Part shown: piece by piece, positions 16,070 to 24,260 of the stretch
Layout: every line of letters begins with the position of its first letter
Position numbering within the stretch: the first letter of the stretch is position 1
From: an uncultured Tateyamaria sp.
GTDB lineage: Bacteria > Pseudomonadota > Alphaproteobacteria > Rhodobacterales > Rhodobacteraceae
Assembly: GCF_947494755.1 (NCBI RefSeq)
Contig: NZ_CANLVZ010000024.1
Coordinates: 1-34,354 of the forward strand
Direction of reading: 5' to 3'
DNA: 34,354 bases
The notes under the pieces: generated by a model
Database searches by the model: none
The model's input: only the letters and a program-made list of their open reading frames with translations
Told to the model about the DNA's origin: nothing
Program-made: the position numbers and the translations under genes

Positions 16070-16087
16070 CACGTGACGAGGACAGGT

Positions 16088-16684
16088 ATGTCGAAGTTTG
16101 AATTCCCCCCGTCGATCAAAAGCCGCCCGGTTTACGGCACGCTTGAGGCGCGCCCCGGCAAGGCGCACCTGATGATTGCCGATGCCGACGGGGCCGAGGC
16201 CATTCTGGGGATTGCCACCCCCGATCTGATGGCGAAAACCCACATCATCTATATCCCGCGCGGCGCTGCATTTGCCGACGATCTGCGCGCACTGAACCCC
16301 GCCCAGTTCTACGAAGGGCCAAGCTATGCCGCGTCTGTGTCGCGCATCCGCCGGGTCTTGCAGGACGCGCATATGGGCTTGCAGGTCTATCTGACCGGGA
16401 CCGAGGGCCTGATGGGTCAGGCCCAAAACGAGGCGATGATGGCGGGCATCCCCCACACCGCGATCCAGACCGAACACCGCGGGTCAGTCGCGCGCCGGAT
16501 GCAATGCGTGCATTGCAAGGGCATCACCGAAGACGTGGAAACCGACCCGTTTCAATGCAGCCATTGCGGGCTGAACCTGTTCGTGCGCGATCACTATTCG
16601 CGCCGTCTGGCCGCCTATCAAGGCGTGTGCATTGACGCCGAGGACCCAGGGAACGTGCCCGCACCAAAGGGGATCTACGAATGA
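16088..16684 (+). CDS. dmmA: Dimethylamine monooxygenase subunit DmmA
   Basis: The smallest subunit of the three-part enzyme that demethylates dimethylamine to methylamine and formaldehyde. The 198-residue protein starts at ATG 16088 (GAGG upstream). Its central part (about 80-130) has no motif I can name. The C-terminal part has a rubredoxin-like zinc ribbon with two CxxC pairs, Cys140/Cys143 and Cys157/Cys160 (CVHCKG and CSHCG). The stop overlaps the dmmB start (ATGA). The A/B/C naming follows the dmmDABC gene order; the role of this subunit in catalysis or assembly is not evident from sequence. Confidence 0.83.
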   Translation: MSKFEFPPSIKSRPVYGTLEARPGKAHLMIADADGAEAILGIATPDLMAKTHIIYIPRGAAFADDLRALNPAQFYEGPSYAASVSRIRRVLQDAHMGLQVYLTGTEGLMGQAQNEAMMAGIPHTAIQTEHRGSVARRMQCVHCKGITEDVETDPFQCSHCGLNLFVRDHYSRRLAAYQGVCIDAEDPGNVPAPKGIYE

Positions 16685-17664
16685 GTGCCGCCCCGCAAAA
16701 AGCCAAACCCGGTGCCGAAAAGATCGATGTGGTCGTATCCGCCGTGGTGCCGCTTAACGATCTGGTCACCCGCTTCGAATTTCAGCGCCGCGATGGTGCG
16801 CTGTTCCCACCCTTTTCAGGGGGCGCCCATACGGTCGTCACGATGCGGGACGGGGACCGCTCGCGCCTCAACCCTTACTCGCTGATGTCCGATCCAGCCG
16901 ATTTGAGCACCTATGCCATCTCTGTGCGCCGCGATGAAGAAGGGCGTGGCGGGTCGCTGTTCATGCACCGCAACGTGGCGGTGGGCGACGAGATGACGAT
17001 CACCTATCCCGTCAACCTCTTCTCGCTTGATCTGCGCGCCCGCAAACACCTGTTTTTCGCGGGCGGCATCGGGATTACGCCGTTCATGTCGATGATCGCA
17101 CAGCTTGAGCGGATGGGCGGGGCGTGGGAATTGCACTATGCGTGCCGGACCGACAGCCTCGGGACTTATGTGGACCAGCTGACCTACAAACATCCCAACA
17201 AGGTGCATGTCTATTACGACGACCAGAACCAGTCGATCGACCTTGAGGGGCTGCTGGACGGCCAACCCCTTGGCACGCACGCATACGTGTGTGGTCCCAA
17301 AGGCATGATTAACTGGGTCCATGCCACGGCCTCTGCCGCCGGGTGGCCCGACGCCCATGTCCATTCCGAGGAGTTTCTGGCCCCCGCCCCCGGCGTGCCG
17401 TTCGAGGTGCGCCTGTGCAAGTCAGACAAAACTATCACCGTGGGCGAACACGAAAGCCTGCTGGAAGCGATTGAACGGGCCGGGGTCGAGGCCCCCTTCC
17501 TGTGCCGTGGCGGATCGTGCGGACAATGCGAAACGGATGTGGCGCGCGCCGACGGCACCTTCATCCACCGCGATCACTGGCTGGAGGATGACCAGCACGC
17601 GGCAGGCACCAAGATCATGCCCTGCGTCAGCCGCTTTATCGGGACACTGGAGCTTGAACGATGA
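16681..17664 (+). CDS. dmmB: Dimethylamine monooxygenase reductase subunit DmmB
   Basis: A 327-residue PDR/VanB-type reductase that passes electrons from NAD(P)H through flavin and a 2Fe-2S cluster to the oxygenase. Domains in order: flavin domain (about 15-115) with NPYSLMS at 64-70; nucleotide domain (about 120-230) with GGIGITPFMS at 128-137 and VCGPKGM at 203-209; C-terminal plant-type ferredoxin (about 240-327) with ligands Cys275, Cys280, Cys283 and Cys315. It overlaps dmmA and dmmC by ATGA on both sides, consistent with a fixed subunit ratio. It is cytosolic. Confidence 0.92.
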   Translation: MSAAPQKAKPGAEKIDVVVSAVVPLNDLVTRFEFQRRDGALFPPFSGGAHTVVTMRDGDRSRLNPYSLMSDPADLSTYAISVRRDEEGRGGSLFMHRNVAVGDEMTITYPVNLFSLDLRARKHLFFAGGIGITPFMSMIAQLERMGGAWELHYACRTDSLGTYVDQLTYKHPNKVHVYYDDQNQSIDLEGLLDGQPLGTHAYVCGPKGMINWVHATASAAGWPDAHVHSEEFLAPAPGVPFEVRLCKSDKTITVGEHESLLEAIERAGVEAPFLCRGGSCGQCETDVARADGTFIHRDHWLEDDQHAAGTKIMPCVSRFIGTLELER

Positions 17665-18728
17665 CCATTCAATTCAACGACGAGACCTTTCGCGACGACT
17701 ATTCGTTCCGCAACTCCGATTGGGCGATCAAACGCTTTCCCTTCCCGTTTCACGAAGACAGCTACATGTATGCGGTCAACATGGAACAGCATCGCGGCGG
17801 GCCCGAGGGGTCGGTCTATGAAAAGCGGTTCGATGTGGATGAACATTACGTGTCCGAAATGCGGGACCGGGCGATGGTGCTGGCGGATGATCCGCTGCGC
17901 TGCCAGTCGCTGCCCCACATGACACTCGCGGGGTGGGACCTGCTGGAATTGATTATGGTCAGCAAATCCGAGGACTACCCGGACCTGTTCGAACTGCATC
18001 GCGATGGCGACACATGGCGGTGGGTGAACAAGCCCCTCGGCATCGACGACACGTTCACCTTTTTGGACGACACCACCCTGCCCTACGGCCCGATGGAATA
18101 CATCACGCGCCAGACGCAGGGCGATTTCTGCGTGCTGGATCAACGGGACAACAACCTGTGGATGGACGCGGGCATGGTCACGACCCAAGCCGACTGGAGC
18201 CTTGATTTCGACATCGGCATGAACTTTTTCGAATGGCACGCGCCCGTGCCACTGGCCCACGAAAAAGGCATCTTCAAACGGGCGCTGAAATTCCTGCTCA
18301 ACATCCAGCAAGGCGCGCCCGCGCGGCGGCTCAACTGGACGATGACGGTCAATCCGCTGCTCGACACCAGCCCCGAGAATTACCACAAATGGGGCATCCA
18401 GAAGACCACTCTGACGCCCGAGAATATCGGCGCGAAACAGCACTTGCGGGTCGAGTTGCAGACATTTTTCCGGCTGCCGCGTTCAAACGCGCTGGTGTTT
18501 CCGATCCGCTGCTATCTGTGCAGCTTTCAGGATCTGATGACGATGCCGAAATGGGGCCGCCGCCTGCACCGCGTGGTGCGCGACCTGCCAGACGAATTGG
18601 CGACCTACAAGGGGTTTATCGACAACCGGCCGATGATGCTCGACTACCTGTCGCAATTCGACGACGGGCTGCCTACATCGCCGGGTGTCTGGCCGGATCT
18701 GGAGACCGAGCCGCCGCTCGCGAAGTGA
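17661..18728 (+). CDS. dmmC: Dimethylamine monooxygenase heme subunit DmmC (DUF3445)
   Basis: A 355-residue member of the DUF3445 / heme-dependent oxidative N-demethylase family, expected to hold the oxygen-activating heme and the dimethylamine site. Recognisable family segments are the N-terminal KRFPFPFHED, the middle LELIMVSKSEDYPDLFELH (whose tail DLFELHRDGD lies near 112-121), and the C-terminal QTFFRLPRSNALVFPIRCY (QTFFRLPRS and NALVFPIRC). I cannot tell the axial heme ligand from sequence alone. Electron supply is from DmmB, encoded immediately upstream with ATGA overlap. The stop abuts the convergent regulator gene without a spacer. Confidence 0.88.
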   Translation: MTIQFNDETFRDDYSFRNSDWAIKRFPFPFHEDSYMYAVNMEQHRGGPEGSVYEKRFDVDEHYVSEMRDRAMVLADDPLRCQSLPHMTLAGWDLLELIMVSKSEDYPDLFELHRDGDTWRWVNKPLGIDDTFTFLDDTTLPYGPMEYITRQTQGDFCVLDQRDNNLWMDAGMVTTQADWSLDFDIGMNFFEWHAPVPLAHEKGIFKRALKFLLNIQQGAPARRLNWTMTVNPLLDTSPENYHKWGIQKTTLTPENIGAKQHLRVELQTFFRLPRSNALVFPIRCYLCSFQDLMTMPKWGRRLHRVVRDLPDELATYKGFIDNRPMMLDYLSQFDDGLPTSPGVWPDLETEPPLAK

Positions 18729-19385
18729 TCAGGTGTTCTGCGGATAGCTGATGACGGACAAATAGCGCGCGGGCAGCGACACCAGCTTTTCCGGCCCGTG
18801 CGGCGCGTCCGCGTCAAAGAACAGCGTATCCCCGGCCTTCAGCGCATAGACATCGTCGCCGTGGCGGTAATCCACCTCGCCCTCGAGCATATAGATCGTC
18901 TCGATCCCGCCATGCTGGAAGGTCGGGAATACATCTGACTCCGCCGTCAGCGTGATCAGGTAGGGTTCGACAATCACACCGGACCCATTCGATCCGATAT
19001 GGCCCAGAAGGTTGTATTGGTGATGCGCGCGGGTGCCTTCACGGTCGATGGACACGCCTTCGCCCGACTTTGTGTGTACCGCCTGTCGGCTTTCCTCAAA
19101 CCGGCGGAAAAAGCTGGTCAGCGGGACAGACAATGCATTGGCGAGCAATTGCAGCGTCGTAAGCGAAGGCGAGGTATTGCCGTTCTCGATCTTGGACAGC
19201 ATCCCGATGGACAGACCGGTGATCTGCGACAGCTCGGCCACGGTGATTTCCTGCTGGCGGCGAAAGGCGCGCACCTCGCGCCCGATCGCCACTTCAAGCA
19301 CCTTTTCGCGCTCGCCGTCCCGTGTGCTGTGCGGGTCCTGAGTGAGTTTGCTGACCATCTCCGGTTCGAGTTTCTCTATGTTCAC
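18729..19385 (-). CDS. XRE-cupin transcriptional regulator
   Basis: A 218-residue repressor/activator with an N-terminal lambda-type helix-turn-helix (about 35-92: REVRAFRRQQ, ITVAELSQITGLS, IGMLSKIENG) and a C-terminal cupin (about 138-212: GGIETIYMLEGEVDY, LKAGDTLFFDADAPHGPEK), the usual small-ligand sensor of this class. The cupin metal-type residues His158, Glu162 and His196 are present. The start is a GTG at 19385 with AAGGCGG upstream; an ATG nine codons later is the alternative. It is convergent with dmmC and divergent from the GlxA-type gene across 99 bases. Control of the dmm or mgd genes is likely but unproven. Confidence 0.9.
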   Translation of the reverse strand: MNIEKLEPEMVSKLTQDPHSTRDGEREKVLEVAIGREVRAFRRQQEITVAELSQITGLSIGMLSKIENGNTSPSLTTLQLLANALSVPLTSFFRRFEESRQAVHTKSGEGVSIDREGTRAHHQYNLLGHIGSNGSGVIVEPYLITLTAESDVFPTFQHGGIETIYMLEGEVDYRHGDDVYALKAGDTLFFDADAPHGPEKLVSLPARYLSVISYPQNT

Positions 19386-19484
19386 GACATCCGCCTTCTA
19401 CGCAGCGCCGTCCCGCTTAACAATTCCGTTCTGGCGTCATATGCGCCTATCATAAGACAGTTTTTTCCCGAGAGAACTTAAAAG

Positions 19485-20483
19485 TTGAACAACAGTAAAA
19501 TCATTCGGATCGGGTTTCTGATCTTTCCGGGCTTTCCGATGGCTTGCCTGACCTCGATCATCGAGCCGTTCCGCGCCGCCAACGAGATCGCGGACCGCGC
19601 GGTCTTTGACTGGCATGTGTTGTCGGAAACGGGCGCGCGCATCGTCTCGAGCGCCCGTGTCGTATTCGAACCGGACGGTTCGATGGCCGATGCCGACGGG
19701 TTGGACATGCTGTTCGTGCTGGGTGCGCCCACCAGCGCCTTTGAGGACCCACGCCACGGCCACGGGGCGCTGCGCCGTCTGGATCGCCACGGCGTCATCC
19801 TTGGCGCGATCAGTGGCGGTGTCTTTCCCTTGGTGCGTGCGGGCGTCATGGAAGGCCACAGCTGCTCGGTCCACTGGTGCTATGAGGCGGCATTTCGCAC
19901 CGCCTTTCCCGATATCCGCATGACCGATGATGTGATCACCCGGGATCGCCGACGCTATACCGTGTCCGGGGCGGCATCGGCCTTTGATCTTGCGCTGCAA
20001 CTGATCGAGGATCGGCTTGGCCCCGATATGGCGCACGAGGTGGCCTGCTGGTTCCAGCATCCCACCATGCGCGGTGACGGGGTGCGCCAGCGTATTCCCA
20101 TGTCCCCCGGCGCCGGGCCTGACCTGCCCGATCTGGTGGCACATGCCGCCGCCCTGTTTGCCGACCATATCGAACATCCGATTTCTGTGGCAGACGTGGC
20201 GCGCATCGTGGATGTGACCCCGCGCCAAGTGGAACGCGCCTTCAAAAAGGCGACGGGGCAAAGCCCGACCCACTATTACCGCGGGATGCGGATGAAAGCG
20301 GCGCGGCAGCTGGTGCTTTATTCCAAGCAGAACATGCAAAGCATCGCGCAGGCCGTTGGATACACCTCGCCCACGCCACTGGTTGCGCATTACCGCGATG
20401 CCTTCGGTGTCAGCCCGCAGGAGGACCGCAAGCGGATCAATTCCTTCCGCGTGCAGGGAAATGTGCCGCTGCCGCCTGCCTAA
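19485..20483 (+). CDS. GlxA-family (AraC-type) transcriptional regulator
   Basis: A 332-residue regulator. Residues 5-190 are the DJ-1/PfpI-like sensor domain (IGFLIFPGFPMACLTS; LGAISGGVFPLVRAGVM), and residues about 220-318 are an AraC helix-turn-helix pair (VADVARIVDVTPRQVERAFKK; then AIAQAVGYTSPTPLVAHYR). The sensor resembles GbdR/CdhR, which bind dimethylglycine or carnitine derivatives. The start is the TTG at 19485: the next ATG (19542) would cut into the first strand of the sensor. It stands divergent from the cupin regulator, and its stop overlaps the stop of mgdD by four bases. An activator of the mgd operon responding to an N-methyl amino acid would fit. Confidence 0.9.
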   Translation: MNNSKIIRIGFLIFPGFPMACLTSIIEPFRAANEIADRAVFDWHVLSETGARIVSSARVVFEPDGSMADADGLDMLFVLGAPTSAFEDPRHGHGALRRLDRHGVILGAISGGVFPLVRAGVMEGHSCSVHWCYEAAFRTAFPDIRMTDDVITRDRRRYTVSGAASAFDLALQLIEDRLGPDMAHEVACWFQHPTMRGDGVRQRIPMSPGAGPDLPDLVAHAAALFADHIEHPISVADVARIVDVTPRQVERAFKKATGQSPTHYYRGMRMKAARQLVLYSKQNMQSIAQAVGYTSPTPLVAHYRDAFGVSPQEDRKRINSFRVQGNVPLPPA

Positions 20484-21052
20484 AGCGCGGATGCCATCAC
20501 GGTGATGATGGCGTGGTGCAAAGAACCGGCAGAGGCGCGCGGGCCAAGGATCCGCACCGATTGCCCGGCGTCGGTCGAGATCACGTAGCAGCCCAGATGA
20601 TGGATTGAGGTGCGGGTCGCGCGCCCGGTTTGGAACCCGGCAAGATCGACATTGCACAACAGTTCAAGCACCGCGTTGATGTGCGGCCCGACAAGGTCAA
20701 AGCAGACCCAGGCGTCGGTCTGTTCTGTCACCGAGGCGGTGTCGCCCACCTCGGATTTGATGCGCGCCGCGATGTCTTCGTAGCCGTTGAAATCCGCACT
20801 CAGCATCCATTGGTCCGGCCCTGTCCAGAACGCGGCATACTCAGCTCCCTCTGCCGCGTGTCCGGGGGATGGCGCAGCGGTGCCAAGCACACTTTCGAGG
20901 GTCTGCGCGCAGACACCCTCATGCCCACGCCGCGCGGCGACCGATGCAAGTGCAACGTCGGGCACCTCGGTCAATGTCACGTCGCCCACGCTGTCGACGC
21001 GCGCAGCGCTGCCGCCAAGGGCCGTGATGGGGGTCAGATCATGCACGAACAC
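20480..21052 (-). CDS. mgdD: N-methylglutamate dehydrogenase subunit D (SoxG-like)
   Basis: A 190-residue gamma-type subunit of the heterotetrameric sarcosine-oxidase family (HDLTPITALGGSAAR at the N-terminus; GPDQWMLSADF mid-protein; DAWVCFDLVGPHINAVLELLC, written in parts, in the C-terminal half). It is structural, resembling the folate fold, and carries no cofactor motif. It overlaps mgdC by 14 bases and begins with GTG (a second GTG two codons later is an alternative). In this island, beside gmaS and mgsABC, such a cluster is expected to be N-methylglutamate dehydrogenase rather than sarcosine oxidase. Confidence 0.85.
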   Translation of the reverse strand: MFVHDLTPITALGGSAARVDSVGDVTLTEVPDVALASVAARRGHEGVCAQTLESVLGTAAPSPGHAAEGAEYAAFWTGPDQWMLSADFNGYEDIAARIKSEVGDTASVTEQTDAWVCFDLVGPHINAVLELLCNVDLAGFQTGRATRTSIHHLGCYVISTDAGQSVRILGPRASAGSLHHAIITVMASAL

Positions 21053-23984
21053 GTTCTCCTTCCGGGTCCACGAAATGCGCCGAAACGACTTCGACCTCGA
21101 CCGTCAGATCGGTCACGGGTGACACAAGGCGCAGGGTTTCGCCCATCCGGTTGCCCCCGTCCTTGAGGAAACCCAAGCCGATCATATGCCCAAGCGTCGG
21201 CGAATAGGCCGCCGAGGTGACATAGCCCTGATCGTGTGCGGCATCGACCGGCCCGCTGGCCTTCATCAGATGGCCGCCCGCTGTCACCTTGTCCTCGGCA
21301 CTCAGGGGGCGAAGACCCACTTGCATCAGCGCGTCCGCTTCGTTCAGGCCGGGCCGTTCGGACAGTTGTGATCCGATGCTGTCCTTGGCCTTGGACACCA
21401 TGCGCCCCATGCCGAGGTTCAGTGCGGTTGTGGTACCGTTGAGTTCATTGCCCGCCGCATGTCCTTTTTCGATGCGCATGACGCCAAGCGCTTCGGTGCC
21501 GTATGGGGTGACGTCGAATTCCTCCCCTTCGGCCATCAGTCGGCGCATCAGCGCGTCGCCATAGCGCGACGGCACTGCGATTTCGAACGCCAGCTCGCCC
21601 GAGAACGAGATGCGGAACAGGCGCGCGCGCAAGCCACCGCACACGGTAATGTTGGCGCAGGCCATAAAGGGGAAGCCTTCGTTCGAGATGTCGTGGTCCG
21701 GGTCCACGATCTTTTGCAGCAGGCGGCGCGAATTGGGCCCCGCAACCGCATATTGCGCCCATGCTTCGGTGGTCGAGATCAGTTGCACATCCGCCTCGGG
21801 CATCAGGCATTGGCGCACGAATTCCATATGCTGATAAACGCGCCCCGCATTGGCGGTGGTCGTTGTCACCACGAACTGATCTTCTGCCAGCCGCGCGGCG
21901 GTGCCGTCATCCATCGCAATCCCATCCTCGCGCAGCATTAGCCCATAGCGGGTCTTGCCCACCGCCAGTTTGGCAAAGCCGTTGCAATAGACCGTATTGA
22001 GGAAGGTGGCCGCATCGCTACCTTGCACGTCGATCTTGCCAAGGGTCGTGCAGTCGCACACGCCCACGGACGCGCGCGTCGCCGTGACCTCGCGGTCGAC
22101 CGATTGGCGCCAGTGCGTTTCGCCCGGCAGCGGGAACCATTGGGCGCGCAGCCAGTTGCCGACCTCGACAAAGACCGCGCCGCGTTCCTTGGCCCAGACA
22201 TGCGAGGGCGTCAGGCGGGTCGGGTGAAATTCCTTGCCGCGCATCCGGCCCGCCAGCACTCCGATGGCCGTCGGCGTATAGGGCGGACGAAAGATGGTGG
22301 TGCCGACTTCGGGGATCGACTTGCCCGCAAGTTCGGCCATGATCGCAAGCCCGCCGATATTGGACGTCTTGCCCTGATCGGTTGCCATGCCAAGCGTTGT
22401 GTAGCGTTTGAGATGCTCGACCGAGCGGAACCCTTCCTGATGACTTAGCTTCACATCCTTGACCGTCACATCGTTCTGCTGATCGAGCCAGGCGCGCGAA
22501 CACCCCTCGACATACCAGAACGGGGTCTGGGTGCCGGGCGCATCTTCGGCCTCTGGCACAGCGGGCGCGCGCCCCTTGAGGCCAAGCGCCTTACGCGCAG
22601 CGTTCGCGCCGGATTTGAGGGCGCCATGGGTCGAGAAGTCGCCATTTGCAGCGCCCGCCACGTTCATCCCCGAGGGCAGTGTTCCGCCCGGAACAAAAGC
22701 GGCGAGGTTTTCGTCCCAAGTGGGCCGCCCGCGTTGATGACAGGTCAGGTGCACGTTCGGGTTCCACCCGCCCGACACGCCAAGCGCGCCGCATTCGACT
22801 GTGCGGGTGCTGCCATCGACTTGGTTTACCTCTACGAATGTCAGACCCAGGCGGCCTTTGGTGTCCACCACCTGCGCCCCTTGCAGAACCTCGTAGTCAT
22901 AACTGCGCGGCGCGTCTTGCCGGGTGTCGATCACGGCGGCGATCTTGACCCCCTTGCCCTGCAAGTCATGCGCTGTGCGGTGGCCGTCATCATTGTTGGT
23001 GAAAATCGCGACACGATGCGACGGGGTTGCGGCCCACCGGTTGGCATAGGCTCGCATCGATGCGGCCAGCATGATACCGGGGCGGTCGTTGTTGTCAAAG
23101 GCGATGGGACGCTCGGTCGCCCCGGCACACAACAGTGTCTGCTTGGCATAGATGCGCCACAAGATCTGGCGCGGTTTGCCTGCGGCCGGTGTCGCAAGGT
23201 GGTCACTGACACGCTCGACAGCGCCATAGATCCCATGATCAAACGCGCCGATCACCGTGGTGCGGGGCATCAGGCGGACATTGGACAGGGTGGCGAGTTC
23301 GGCCACGGTCTGTGCGGCCCAATCCGCCCCGCTCATGTCTGCGATGGGATAAGTCTCGGCATTAAGCCGCCCGCCCATGCGGAAATCCTCGTCCGCAAGG
23401 ATCACTTGGGCGCCCGCCCGGCCTGCCGTCAGCGCCGCATTCAGGCCCGCAGGCCCCGCGCCGATGATCAGCAGATCGCAGTGGCGAAACCCCTTATCAT
23501 AGGTGTCAGGGTCGGCACGCATCGACAATGAACCGAGGCCAGCGGCCTTGCGAATGATCGGCTCATAGATCTTTTCCCAGAAGGCGGCGGGCCACATGAA
23601 CGTCTTATAGTAAAAGCCCGCTGTCAGGAAATTCGACAGTCGGTCGTTGATGGCCATGGCGTCAAAGGCAAGGCTTGGCCAACGGTTCTGGGATGTCGCC
23701 GACAGACCATCAAACAACTCGGCTGTGGTGGCGCGCGTGTTGGGTTCCTGCCGCGCGCCGCTGCGCAATTCCACGATGGCGTTCGGTTCTTCCGACCCGG
23801 CGGAAAGGGGGCCGCGCGGGCGGTGGTATTTGAAGGACCGGCCCATGAGGCGGACGTTGTTGGCCAGCAGGGCCGATGCAAGCGTGTCGCCCGGGTGGCC
23901 TGCATACTGCTTGCCATCAAACGTAAAGTTGAGGGTCGTGTCGCGGTCGATCTGACCACCATTCAGGCGATTTTTCTGGGTCAT
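21039..23984 (-). CDS. mgdC: N-methylglutamate dehydrogenase subunit C (SoxA-like, folate-binding)
   Basis: This 981-residue alpha-type subunit has an N-terminal 2Fe-2S/ferredoxin-like segment as in SoxA (about 15-90), an NAD-binding Rossmann domain with GAGPAG at 175-180 and IILADEDF-type strands, and a C-terminal GcvT domain (about 595-970) that takes the methyl carbon onto THF. It works with MgdA to convert N-methylglutamate to glutamate and methylene-THF. The start is ATG 23984, where ATGA overlaps the mgdB stop; the frame stays open 34 codons further upstream but that part lies inside mgdB. Its size matches family members (about 960-1000). Confidence 0.88.
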   Translation of the reverse strand: MTQKNRLNGGQIDRDTTLNFTFDGKQYAGHPGDTLASALLANNVRLMGRSFKYHRPRGPLSAGSEEPNAIVELRSGARQEPNTRATTAELFDGLSATSQNRWPSLAFDAMAINDRLSNFLTAGFYYKTFMWPAAFWEKIYEPIIRKAAGLGSLSMRADPDTYDKGFRHCDLLIIGAGPAGLNAALTAGRAGAQVILADEDFRMGGRLNAETYPIADMSGADWAAQTVAELATLSNVRLMPRTTVIGAFDHGIYGAVERVSDHLATPAAGKPRQILWRIYAKQTLLCAGATERPIAFDNNDRPGIMLAASMRAYANRWAATPSHRVAIFTNNDDGHRTAHDLQGKGVKIAAVIDTRQDAPRSYDYEVLQGAQVVDTKGRLGLTFVEVNQVDGSTRTVECGALGVSGGWNPNVHLTCHQRGRPTWDENLAAFVPGGTLPSGMNVAGAANGDFSTHGALKSGANAARKALGLKGRAPAVPEAEDAPGTQTPFWYVEGCSRAWLDQQNDVTVKDVKLSHQEGFRSVEHLKRYTTLGMATDQGKTSNIGGLAIMAELAGKSIPEVGTTIFRPPYTPTAIGVLAGRMRGKEFHPTRLTPSHVWAKERGAVFVEVGNWLRAQWFPLPGETHWRQSVDREVTATRASVGVCDCTTLGKIDVQGSDAATFLNTVYCNGFAKLAVGKTRYGLMLREDGIAMDDGTAARLAEDQFVVTTTTANAGRVYQHMEFVRQCLMPEADVQLISTTEAWAQYAVAGPNSRRLLQKIVDPDHDISNEGFPFMACANITVCGGLRARLFRISFSGELAFEIAVPSRYGDALMRRLMAEGEEFDVTPYGTEALGVMRIEKGHAAGNELNGTTTALNLGMGRMVSKAKDSIGSQLSERPGLNEADALMQVGLRPLSAEDKVTAGGHLMKASGPVDAAHDQGYVTSAAYSPTLGHMIGLGFLKDGGNRMGETLRLVSPVTDLTVEVEVVSAHFVDPEGERVRA

Positions 23985-24250
23985 TTCGATGCCACCTCGC
24001 GGGCCAGTTCGACGCCTGTAATCTCGTGCGTGGTGGTGTCGCGCGTTACGATCAGGATCGAGCGATCCCCGCCTTCGTGAAACCACAACTCGCGGTGCGG
24101 CCCGGCAGGGTTGTCGCGCAGGTAGGCATAGTCGTGCCAGTCCTCGGCACTTGCCGTTTCGGGGTCGGGCCGGTCCATCAGCGCCGCCGCTCCGAGATAG
24201 ACGAATTCGGCGCTGTCGCGAGGACCAAGCAGGGGGTGGTTGATAATCAT
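23981..24250 (-). CDS. mgdB: N-methylglutamate dehydrogenase subunit B (SoxD-like, zinc site lost)
   Basis: An 89-residue delta-type subunit. SoxD of true sarcosine oxidases binds zinc through a CPxC pair near the N-terminus and a His-x3-Cys pair; in Stenotrophomonas these are C6, C9, H59 and C63. Here the aligned positions read His5-Pro-Leu-Leu8 and His58-x3-Asp62, so the three cysteines are gone and the protein contains no Cys at all. The rest of the family pattern (GPRDSAEFVYLG; RELWFHE) is kept. It sits 10 bases after mgdA and overlaps mgdC by four. The loss supports a non-sarcosine member of the family. Confidence 0.85.
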   Translation of the reverse strand: MIINHPLLGPRDSAEFVYLGAAALMDRPDPETASAEDWHDYAYLRDNPAGPHRELWFHEGGDRSILIVTRDTTTHEITGVELAREVASK

Positions 24251-24260
24251 GTGCGGCCCC

